From the NCBI RefSeq assembly GCF_009905375.1, contig NC_133647.1, positions 77,118,231 through 77,182,230 of the forward strand: 64,000 nucleotides of DNA. The letters run 5' to 3'. The translations under genes were made by a program, and so were the position numbers. Shown in pieces: positions 49,015-59,555 of the stretch. Numbering within the stretch: the first letter of the stretch is position 1; each line of letters opens with the position of its first letter. The DNA comes from Apium graveolens (lineage: Eukaryota; Streptophyta; Magnoliopsida; Apiales; Apiaceae). The notes under the pieces were generated by a model that saw only the letters and a program-made list of their open reading frames with translations, was not told where the DNA came from and made no database searches.

Positions 49015-52000
49015 GTTCTTATATGGATATTCTGAGATTTTATTGGTACTCTATATTGTATATAAGTGTATGTAAAGATCGTCAGAATCCAATTCCGAAC
49101 ACTTTGATTTTTTCCCGGAAATCCACTAGATACAGAAAGAATTGAGTATAAGGTAACAGGATAGAAAGGATTTAGATTAAAGGATTATAAGAGAGTATCA
49201 TAAAAGGAATATAATGTATTGAGAAAGGTTCAGGAAACCCAAGTAATAAGATCCGGGGTATGATCCCTCAAACGAGAAACGAGAATGAAAGTTAAGCGAA
49301 CCGTATAACAGATCAGCGGTCATTAGGCAAACAATTAGGAGTTAATCAAGGAGGTTAGGGATGATGAGATCATCCAACCAATAAGAAGAGGGCAAGTGAG
49401 GGAGGATGACATCACAAGGTGACATAAGCATGACATAAGGGGAAGGAGGTGTGGTTGATTTAAAACCACACAAAGTTCAAGGTTAAAAAGGTAATTAACC
49501 AAAAAACAAATCAAAAGCAACCAAGCTAGGCAAAACAACTCACAAACACAAAAATCATTTCACTTCTTCATCAAGAAGCTCTCGGCTTTTCTCTTCATTT
49601 TAAGGAGGAAAATTCAAAATTCAAGTTCCAAGCTTCCTTAATTAGTAAGGTAATTATCTAATACTCCTTATGCATAGATATGGCTATCCTATAAGTTTAA
49701 GCCTCCAATTCATTCTCAATCTCTTCCAAGAAATCAAGGAAGAAGATAATAAATAGTTATTTCAAGATTTTTAACTTGATTTTCTTTGTTTTTCCTTTAA
49801 GATCCAAGCATCCCTAAGATATCTCAAGGCTTCTTAAGGCTTCCTAGCTACTCAAATCACTTCAAGGAAGGTATAACATCTCCAAACCATAACTTTACTT
49901 TGTATATTAGGATGGTTTTGATTGTTATGGTAAAAGAGAAGCTTGATGCTTGTATGTTTAGAGTTTGGGAGGGAGTTGTAGTGAATTGGATGTTGAAATC
50001 TTGTTGATTAGTTAAAGGACTTAAGTATAGTTTTAAATTCAAGTTTAAGAAAAAGAAAAATTGTTAATGTTGAGTTGTTGGGATTGTTATGATGTAGTAT
50101 GTATGGAGTTTTGATTGGGTTGTGATTGTGGATTGATTGTGGGTTGAATTGGAGTGTTTTAAATTTGGGAAATCGCGTAAACATAGCCGTCGTAATGTCC
50201 GATTTACTTTAGGCTGTTTTGTTCTTAACATTAGGACCCGAGAACTCCCTGCTAGGTTTTGACCATTGCCATGATTAGATATTTCATGTTACGAGCTTCG
50301 TTTTGATATGTGGTTCGTTTGATTCCAATGTACGGTTTAGGAGAAACGGCCGTTTTAAGTAACGACGTTTCGCGAACGAACCATTACCCCTCGCCTTACT
50401 TTGAAACATAGGTTAAAGACCTTAAAGGACTAATTGAAGTAAAAAAACATTTATTTGAAGTGTATTATGCAGTTGGTAAGGCACTCGCAAAAGAATCGCC
50501 TTAAAACCCTTAATGGTTAATTTATTAAAAATGGTGGAGCCGAGGGTACTCGAGCGACTTAAGTGAATCGTTAAGCGCAAAAGCGAACGTTAGGGTCTAA
50601 TTGGTTAAAGTATAGATTCATAAGCGACTTTGGTTTAATTCCAACTTATATGTGGTTTATAGGTTACCAGACTCATCCCAGGACTTTTACCACCCCCAGT
50701 CGCTCAGGCAAGTTTTCTACCCGTATAACTGTTGTTGTGATGTATATGTGTATATGCATGATCTTGTGATAAATGTATATTTGTTATTAGCAAATTCTTG
50801 CGATATATTGTAGCATGTGATATGGTATATATGCATGCCTGTTCCGTATTCTTGATTTATATATTTGTTGGTTCAAATGCTTATTAGTTGCATAATACCT
50901 ATGCTAGAGATAAGCAGTAGTTGTGTATACCCTAGTATAGGGGACCCAAAGGTGAACATTTTCTAAAACCGGGAGTCGATGTTCCCGAGTATATTATATA
51001 TATATATTTAAATATATATATATTGATATAGTTTTCAAAACTATTAATCGAATAAGGTTTATTCGATAACTTTTATTTTATTTAATGAATATTATTATGA
51101 ATATTCATTCGAGGGCTTATGACTCCTTTTATTTTATTTATTGAATATTATTTGAATATTCATTCGAGGGCTTATGACTCAATTTATATTATTTAATGAA
51201 TATTATTTGAATATTCATTTGAGGATCTATGACTTCGATTATTTGTTAAGATATATTCTTTATTTTATTAAAGAATAAGGTGTCGATAATCAAACTTATC
51301 TTGATTATTCAAATAAAGATAGTACTTTCGTATAAGTATATCTTTGGTTATTTAATACTCATTTCAAGTATAAGTTTTACAACTTCTACCTCAATTCTTT
51401 GTATAAAGATTATTCTTTATGGGAATATTATTTAAATAATAATATTCAGATATTTTCTAATATATTGGGACTGATTTACTTTATTAAATCAGCATTACTC
51501 CAAACACTCTTTAAAGTGTTTTCGAGTCTTTAAAATGATTTTTAAAAGTTAGAGCGGATCCCAAAACTCATTTTTATATATTTAAGATCTTCCTTTTTAA
51601 AGGGGATTTAAATACTCGCTCAAAACCAGAGGGATCCGGCTCTGCGGTGTATTTTATATTCGCAACAAGGTTGCGGTTTTGGTAAATGAATTGATTACTT
51701 ACTCAACGTTCGGGAAGTAAGTCCATCTATCGAGTCGACATAAGCAACATGGGCTCAGTGGGCATCCATGATAGTGTAAGTGGCTCAGTGGGAGTCCATC
51801 AAATGCGTAAGTGGCTGAGTGGCAGTCCAGCATAAGGCCCTATTGCGACCAGGGTGATGACCAGTGGGGAATTCGTCCATCTACTAGTAGAAAAGGTTAC
51901 TTATTGGTATCTTTGCCTGATCAGCAAGATATCGGGTTTATGCCACAATTCTTTTTCCTTCCAAAAATTTATTGGATGTTACAAACTCTGTTCATACTTT

Positions 52001-53049
52001 ACATGACAGAGGTTTTCAGGAAATGTATAAAGAAGATGTATATGTGGATATATATATATATATCGGAACTTAATGAAGTATATCATAACTTCATTTCCTT
52101 CAATAATACTTCAAAGATTAATCTATTCAAATCTTGTCTTGTAGTCTCATCTATGTGATGAACTGTTGAAAGCTCATTATAACTTGAACAGTGGTAGCTC
52201 ATTATAACTTGAACAGTGGTAGTTCAAGTAGTATTTGGAAAAGATATAAGTATATTGGAGTATCTTGTAACTTCATCTTTTAAACTTATATCTAGTAAAT
52301 GATTATCTTATGCATGTCAAAGATTTTCAGAAAAAAATGTTGAGACAAGGTTAGATTTATGAGATCACCTTGAAACGATAGTTTTATACAGTTATAAACT
52401 GGAACTCTGTGTATATTATGCATGGAAGAGGACTTCCAAGATTTTGAAAAGTATATATGTATATATACTGAATATTTTGCGACTTCATCGCATTAAGATA
52501 TCAAACTTGGTTCATTTCTTTTGACCAAGACTTTCATGAGTACTATGAGAAGGCTCATATATTGTTAATCATTATACATATTATTTTGGTGGGCTTGATG
52601 ATCACCCTTGTTTTCTTCTTTCATCACACAACAACAGATAGAAAAGATGAACAGGACCAAGCTCCCGATTCGCAAGCGGTTAGAAAACATTCCGTAGTCT
52701 TCTGGAAGCGTTGATGCCGCCGTAGCTGAGGTAGGAGCTACCAATAGGCTAGGTTTTCAACTATTGATGAACCAGACTTATGTATATTTATGAATTGTAA
52801 TAATTGCAAAGAATATGTAAATTTATTCAGAAACCCTTTTGAGGTGTAATGACTTATAATTGTGGAATAAAATGACTTGTGTTATTTTTGGTATTCATCT
52901 CTGAGACTATAACTTGTGGTGTGTGTGTGTATATTGTGGGGTCACAGTACGCAGTAGTTGGTTGACTGTTAAGATTAAGTATTGATAAGGGAAATGGAAC
53001 TCGTGACAACCCGAATCCCCGACCCCGAATTTGGGGGTGTTACAAGTGG

Positions 53050-53750
53050 GCTTAGGTTATGGAGAGGATAAGAATGATAAAGGAACTGTCGATATTAAGC
53101 CTGTAGTTGTTAAACAAAAGCCAAAGATAAAACCTGTTAAGTTTGTAGCTGTAAAGTCTAAAAATGAGAAATCAGAAGTTGAAAAGGAAGTAACTTCTGA
53201 CAAACTTAAACAGGAAAAGACAACTAAAGTAAACATAGGCTTAATCACAAAGAAACAGCTTAAGCATAAGCTGAAAGATGTTAAGAATGTAAACAAGGTA
53301 AAGTCACCTAGGAAAAATAGGAATAGAAAGGAAGGTGTGAATAAAAGTAATGATTATAAGCCTGTTCCTGAAGCTCCTAGGAAAACATGTCATAACTGTG
53401 GAAGTTCTAACCATCTGGCTTCTTTTTGCAGGAAGAATAGGAACATAAACTCCTTACCTTCAAAATCAGGAGTTAAGAGTCAGTCTGTTAGATATAAGCC
53501 ACAAAATCCTTGTTTTCATTGTGGTAGTTTATGGCATTCCATTTATACTTGTAAGGAATATCATAGTTTGTACTATGATTATTATCAAATAAAACCTTCT
53601 TTAAAGAAAGTTTCCATTGTTCCTTCTAGTGTAAGTTCTGATTCAAAGTCTGATAGTGTAAATTCTGATAAGAAAAATGTTAACAAAAACTCTGATGCTA
53701 AATCCGCTGCAAATGTTAACAAACTTAACAAGGCCAAAGGATCCAAGTAA
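53050..53750 (+). pseudogene. gag: Sirevirus gag, second part
   Basis: Continues the frame interrupted at 29900. It is lysine-rich and then has two zinc knuckles, CHNCGSSNHLASFC (about 53388-53429) and CFHCGSLWHSIYTC (about 53511-53552), for RNA binding. It ends at TAA 53748-53750 after KAKGSK. The segment after that stop still reads VWVLK in frame, so the stop looks premature. Confidence 0.85.
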
Positions 53751-53788
53751 GTCTGGGTCCTTAAACTAATCATTAGTGGTCTTTGTGA

Positions 53789-56700
53789 TTGCAGGGCAAC
53801 AGGAAAAATATCCTAGTTCTGGACAGTGGATGTTCAGGACATATGACTGGAAATAAAGCCTTGCTATCAGACTTTATGGAGAAAGCTGGCCCAAGTGTTT
53901 CTTATGGAGATGGCAACATTGGAAAAACATTGGGATATGGCAATATTAATCTTGGAAATGTCATCATTAAAGAAGTAGCTCTGGTCTCAGGACTTAAACA
54001 CAATTTGCTGAGTATAAGTTAAATCTGTGACAGAGGTTATCATGTCAATTTCTTTGAAGAACACTGTGAAGTTGTAAGCAAATCTACAGGCAAAGTTGTT
54101 CTGAAAGGATACAGGCGTGGTAACATTTATGAAGCTAAGCTTTCAACAAGTACTGATGGTTCTGCTATCTGTCTGATGAGTAGAGCATCAATTGAAGAAA
54201 GCTGGAATTGGCACAAGAAACTCTCTCATTTAAATTTCAACAATATAAATGAACTAGTCAAGAAAGATCTTGTGAGAGGACTGCCAAAGTCAGTATTTGC
54301 TCCTGATGGCCTTTGTGATTCTTGTCAGAAGGATAAACAAAGAAAATCCTCATTCAAGAGCAAGACTGAATCATCAATTCTTGAGCCTTATCACCTACTA
54401 CATGTTGATCTATTTGGTCCAGTAAATGTCATGTCTATTGTAAAGAAGAAATATGCTTTGGTCCTAGTGGATGAGTTCACCAGATACACATGGGTGTATT
54501 TCTTGCACACAAAAAGTGAAACTGCATTTATCTTGATTGATCATGTCAAGCAACTGGATAAATTGGTCAAAGATTCTGTGAAGACAATAAGGAGTGATAA
54601 TGGTACTGAATTTAAGAATTTTATAATGAAAGAGTTCTGTAAAAACCATGGAATCAAGCAGGAATTTTCTGCTCCTGGAATTCCACAGAAAAATGGAGTT
54701 GTTGAAAGGAAGAATAGAACTCTCATTGAAGCTGCACGTACAATGCTTGATGAAGCAAAGCTTCCAACCTATTTCTGGGCTGAAGCTGTGCAGACTGCTT
54801 ATTTTACTCAGAATACAACACTCATCAACAAGCAAGGAAAGACACCATATGAGATGGTGAAGAAAAAGAAGCCAAATCTGAAGTATTTTCATGTATTTGG
54901 ATGCAAGTGTTTTGTTCTTAAGACTCATCCTGAACAGCTATCCAAATTTGATCTAAAAGCTGATGAAGGGATCTTTGTTGGATATCCACTTTCCACAAAA
55001 GCCTTCAGAGTCTATAACTTGAGAACAAGAGTGGTCATGGAATCTATCAATGTCTCTTTTGATGATAAGAAATTACTGGACTTGAAGATTTTATTGATCA
55101 TGATCAGCTGAGATTTGGAAATGAAGACTCAAATTATGATACTGATAATCCTGACAATCTAAGTCCTGTTACTGCAAACTGTGATGGATTAAACTCTGAT
55201 GTTATTGAAACTGTGGTGACTATGCCAAAGGAAAATGCACCTATTCAGGGTGAGCATACTCAAGATATTACCACATCTCAAGAAGCATCAGAACATACAT
55301 CTGGCTCTTCAAGTTCTGTTTCATCAAGTTCTGATAAGCCAAGTGCTAATACTTCTGAAAATCTAAATACTGAAGAATCCAACTCAGAGAGCATAGTTTC
55401 AGGGGGAGCATCGAAAAATGAAAATGAATATGGCATGGATCATGGGGGAGCATCCAGTTCCAGAGAAAACCTTCCATCTGCAAAGAAGTGGACTAAATCA
55501 CATACACCTGATTTGATAATTGGAAATCCTGATGCAGGTGTTAGAACTAGAACAACTACTTCAAGTGAATGTCTTTACAATTTTTTTCTTTCTCAGACTG
55601 AGCCAAAGAAAGTGGAAGAAGCTCTTCAAGATGCTGATTGGGTGCAAGCAATGCAGGAAGAGTTAAATGAATTTGAAAGAAACAAAGTCTGGACCCTAGT
55701 ATCGAGACCAAAGAACAGATCTGTTGTTGGTACAAAATGGGTATTCAGAAACAAAACTGATAGTGATGGCATAATTACAAGGAATAAGGCAAGGCTGGTT
55801 GCAAAAGGATATTCTCAACAGGAGGGAATTGATTATGATGAAACATTTGCACCAGTTGCTAGATTAGAAGCCATAAGGATATTTTTGGCTTATGCTGCTC
55901 ACAAAAAGTTTACTGTCTTTCAAATGGATGTGAAAAGTGCTTTTCTCAATGGAGAATTGTAGGAAGAAGTATATGTTGAACAACCTCTAGGCTTTGTAGA
56001 TTCCAAATATCCAGATTATGTCTACAGGCTTGATAAAGCACTTTATGGACTTAAGCAAGCTCCAAGAGCATGATATGAGACTCTAGCTCAGTTTCTTCTG
56101 GAAAGTGGATTTAACAGAGGAACAATAGATAAAACATTGTTCTACCTCAACCATGGAAAGGACTTACTTCTGGTCCAGATTTATGTTGATGATATCATCT
56201 TTGGTTCTACCAATGACAGACTTTGCAAGAAGTTTGCCAAACTGATGCAGTCAAGATATCAGATGAGTATGATGGGGGAACTTAGCTATTTTCTGGGCCT
56301 TCAAGTCAAGCAGAATGAAGAAGGCACTTTTATTTGTCAAACTAAGTACACCAGAAACTTGCTGAAGAAATTTGGAATGCAAGATTGTTCAAGTGCATCC
56401 ACTCCCATGGCCACTGCAATAAAACTGTACAAGGATACTGGTAAATCAGTAGATATTACTGATTACAGAGGTATGATTGGCTCTCTACTCTATCTAACTG
56501 CTAGTAGACCTGATATCATGTATGCTACCTGTCTTTGTGCAAGATTTCAAGCAGATCCAAGAGAACCTCACTTAACAGCTGTGAAAAGAATATTCAAGTA
56601 TCTAAAAGGAACAGCTGATCTGGGATTGTGGTATCCCAGAGAATCAAATTTTAAACTAATAGGTTACTCAGATGCAGATTTTGCAGGTTGTAAAATTGAC

Positions 56701-57138
56701 AAGAAAAGCACAAGTGGAAGCTACTAATTTCTTGGAGGAAGATTGGTTTCTTGGTTTAGCAAGAAACAAAAGTCAATTTCCACATCAACTGCAGAAGCAG
56801 AGTACATTGCTGCAGGAAGCTGTTGTGCACAGATTATTTGGATGAAGAATCAGTTACTGGATTATGGGTTAACATTTTTCAAAATCCCTATTTACTGTGA
56901 TAATCAAAGTACTATTTGTATGACAGGTAATCCAGTTCAACACTCAATGACAAAGCACATCAGCATCAGGTACCACTTCATAAGGGAATATGTGGATGAA
57001 GGTACAGTGGAATTGCACTTTGTTCCAACAGATCAACAACTAGCAGACATCTTCACCAAACCACTGTGTGAAGCTACTTTTACAAGATTAGTAAATGAAC
57101 TTGGCATGGTTTCAGGTTCTTTCTCTAAATCTGCTTAG
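53789..57138 (+). pseudogene. pol: Sirevirus pol: protease, integrase, RT, RNase H
   Basis: Protease active site LDSGCSGHMTGN lies near 53818. Integrase has the finger HKKLSHLNFNN to CDSCQKDKQ and the triad in HVDLFGPV, RSDNGTEFKN and KNGVVERKNR. RT has [12 protein letters not shown] and YVDD (56182-56193). RNase H has YSDADFAGC, STAEAEYIAA and DIFTKPL; stop at 57136. Breaks are TAA 54020-54022, a frameshift near 55070, TAG 55960-55962, TGA 56071-56073 and TAA 56725-56727. All catalytic motifs are otherwise present, so inactivation is recent. Confidence 0.92.
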
Positions 57139-58564
57139 TTTTGTTCTGATGCATCAGACTTTATGATCAGTATTTACAGAAATTACTCTCTTTGTGTATT
57201 ATGTGCTTAATTGAAAATTGCTTAAGTACTGAATGTTGTCTGATGTGACTTTCTAAACTCTGATAGTGATATGACTGTTTATGTACCTATTCAATCCTAT
57301 GAGGATACATGTGCTAGATGTTGACCTAGTAATCTTCAATATACTAGAGATCCCATGTTAAAAGTAATTATTTATGTGGAAATCTATTGACACAAGCAAA
57401 TCCTGATATTGAGCTTAGTTGAGTTTACTTTGTCTATCTTATTACTAAGTCATAAACTAGAATAATGCTTCTCATCTGTTAAGTTCTGATGCTAGTAAAT
57501 CTGTTGAATGTACTAAGTGCTGATAAACCTCACTTATCAAAAGAAAAGGAAAAAGAATCAAGGAAATAAAATCAGGTACTCCTTTGAGGTCTAGAGTAAA
57601 AATATGGAACGGATGACCCAAGTGCATTACTGGTATTAAGTAATATGCATCAGAAAAGCAAAATATTTTCTTGGTGACTCTTTACACTCTATGATTATTG
57701 GAGAAATACACTGATAATAGCATAAATTCTGATAAGCAATCGTGACTCACTTACACTGAGAAGCCACCGTACAATGGAATTTAAAAAGATGCACAAAATT
57801 AGCACAAAACAGTTGAGGTGGACTCAAGCATGGACTCATTCAATAGTTAGCTTCAGAATAATGACAGGTTTTTAACAAAGTTTTAGTTATGCCTTATTTC
57901 TAAGATGTACTGAAGTGAATCAGACTTTACTCTTTGTCTGAATTTAGCTTAATGCACACACTAAGCACTCCATATAAATGATGAAAATAACTGTGGTGCT
58001 CTATGTTATTTTAGATGAACAGTTTATGTGTCACATTACATAAATTCTGAGGATAAGTTCTGTTGATTGTTCTGATGATTAAGTTCTGAAGACTCTACAT
58101 CAGAATTTGTGTGAAGAATTACAAGGATAGGCATTCATTTTTCAAGTTAAGAAATCATATTCTGATAACTGTTAAGTTCTGATATAAGTCTAAGTTCTGA
58201 TATTAAACTCTTATCCTTTACTTGACTTATTTGTGGATAACATCTAAACACAGTCTCATTTTAAATCAGAATATGTTTGGGTAAAATATTAACAGTCTAT
58301 CTAATCAGGGTTAGTAAAACATGTACATGCACAGTTATTTTTACTTGATACTTGTGTGCATTAAACCCTGACTTACACTTTCAATGACTGTTTTTCGTCT
58401 TCCCCGTCGAGGGAGACGAGGTAGAATTAATTCTACATGTCAGCATTAAATTTCCCTGCGTCTCCTGGAATTCTCTTGCCTATATAAACAAACACTTCAC
58501 AACAGTCTACACATCAATTCTTTTCTCACAAACTCACCTTCAGTTTCTTCATACCAACACAATC
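57139..58564 (+). other. noncoding spacer between pol and small ORF
   Basis: AT-rich. It has many copies of taagttctga (57480, 58080, 58173, 58191), the reverse complement of the tcagaactta motif in the LTRs. The last 170 bases carry hairpins and a TATA box. No open frame of interest. Confidence 0.6.
58397..58488 (+). promoter_or_regulatory. putative internal promoter for the 89-codon ORF
   Basis: In order: hairpin-forming cgtcttccc and gggagacg (58397-58419), a perfect 16-bp palindrome gtagaattaattctac (58421-58436), and the TATA box tatataaa (58481-58488). The ATG follows 77 bases after the TATA box, a normal distance for a plant 5' UTR. The C/A-rich leader cacttcacaacagtctacac also looks like a plant 5' UTR. 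Confidence 0.6.
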
Positions 58565-58834
58565 ATGGTCAACTACAATATGTTTTTGAACTACGAAACA
58601 TTCAACATGGAGCTGAGCTGTGAAGCCTGGCAGCAGGAATGGCACGTCACTGCCATTCCTGATGAGATTTGGGACTCAGTTCCCCAGGAGGTTCTTACCC
58701 ACCTCCTGTTCTTCTACATGGACTACCATCGCCATCTGGAGCGATTGGAGGAGGAAAGGCTGGAAGCTCTCCGCCAGCAAGAGCGAATCATCAGACTCGC
58801 TATTTTGTTTGTCAAGAGTAGCAAGAAGAAATAA
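58565..58834 (+). CDS. small Sirevirus accessory ORF, 89 aa
   Basis: Open from the ATG at 58565 (context aatcatggtc) to TAA at 58834. It begins MVNYNMFLNYETFN, has tryptophans in the first half (AWQQEWHV, EIWDSV), a hydrophobic LLFFYMDY, then a charged helix LERLEEERLEALRQQERI and a lysine tail SSKKK. I do not recognise a family. It lacks a signal peptide. It is undisturbed while gag, pol and the envelope-like frame are broken, though it is short enough to escape by chance. It could be a Sirevirus accessory protein or a captured host sequence. Confidence 0.55.
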   Translation: MVNYNMFLNYETFNMELSCEAWQQEWHVTAIPDEIWDSVPQEVLTHLLFFYMDYHRHLERLEEERLEALRQQERIIRLAILFVKSSKKK

Positions 58835-59555
58835 CTTATTTTCTTCTTCCTATTTTTCTTCATCGTCAGCCTTGCCCTGCTTCTTGAGCTAGGACTAAGG
58901 CTGTTGATGTTAGGTTTAGAAGCTTAGGACAATCTTGTAAAGTTCTGATGTAATTTAAATTTCATGAATGTATTCTCTTAATATATTAATGGAATTTCTA
59001 CTTTTTGCAAGTTCTTTTTATCTCTGAGATGTTTGTAATTTAAATGCACTGATAAATCCTGATAAATCCATATTCTGATGACCATTTCCATTTTAATTTA
59101 AATTAAGTTCTGATCTTATAATATCAGTACTTATTTACTTAATTTAATTTTGGTCATCCTCTTACTTGAATTTTTCTCAAAATATTGGTGTTGCAGTGAA
59201 AAATAATTGAATAAGTGGGAACAGTCTCAATTTTGAATTAAAACTGATTTACCTCGATTAATGGAATTAATGGGTAAGTGGAACGGTTTTTTCTTGAAAA
59301 ACTACAAGTGGGTAAGTAATGATTACTGTTTTCCCGTGCCCATTAACTATTCATTATTACTGCATGTCTGACAGGTGTCCAACGGTTATATTTTTTTACA
59401 AGTATAAGAAAGAGAGAAGATTTTCTAATCTTTTATTTACTTTTACACTCTATCTCTCTTTCTTTGCTTTTACTCTCTTTCATCTCCTGACGTTGGTTTT
59501 TCATACAGACATTTTATCAAACACCTAACATGCACTCTTAAATCTCAATTATTCT
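58835..59555 (+). promoter_or_regulatory. spacer with possible second internal promoter
   Basis: A TATA-like element lies near 59386-59408 (ggttatatttttttac, gtataagaaag). It is followed by a pyrimidine-rich leader (about 59440-59490, ctctatctctctttctttgc) before the ATG at 59556. Further taagttctga copies lie at 58939 (partial) and 59104. The arrangement resembles a plant promoter with a CT-rich 5' UTR. No coding function is seen here. Confidence 0.4.

Larger units (their letters stand above)
29901..53044 (+). mobile_element. Ty3/gypsy chromovirus-like element with 4-kb LTRs
   Basis: 23.1 kb including two later insertions. Boundaries are tgtaataacc and gggggtgttaca, flanked by agagg (29896-29900) and agtgg (53045-53049), a five-base target copy with one change. 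LTRs are about 4.08 and 4.13 kb without the insert. It has an iMet PBS and the PPT aaggaggggagac. The internal region shows only decayed gag and pol. A Tekay/Del-type chromovirus is inferred from LTR size, PBS and the integrase C-terminal remnant. Confidence 0.9.
47590..53044 (+). repeat. gypsy 3' LTR, split by a solo LTR
   Basis: Starts tgtaaaaaccccaaaatttt and ends gggggtgttaca. It is interrupted at 47695-49014. Compared with the 5' LTR it has a third copy of the 60-bp subrepeat near 51090-51235 and a tandem duplication of about 31 bases (agctcattataacttgaaca) near 52171-52220. Confidence 0.9.

Noticed and set aside
53747..53794. Possible intron at the Sirevirus gag-pol junction (gtaagt to gcag)
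   Set aside because: At 48 bases it is shorter than plant introns, and splicing would join gag to the wrong frame for protease.
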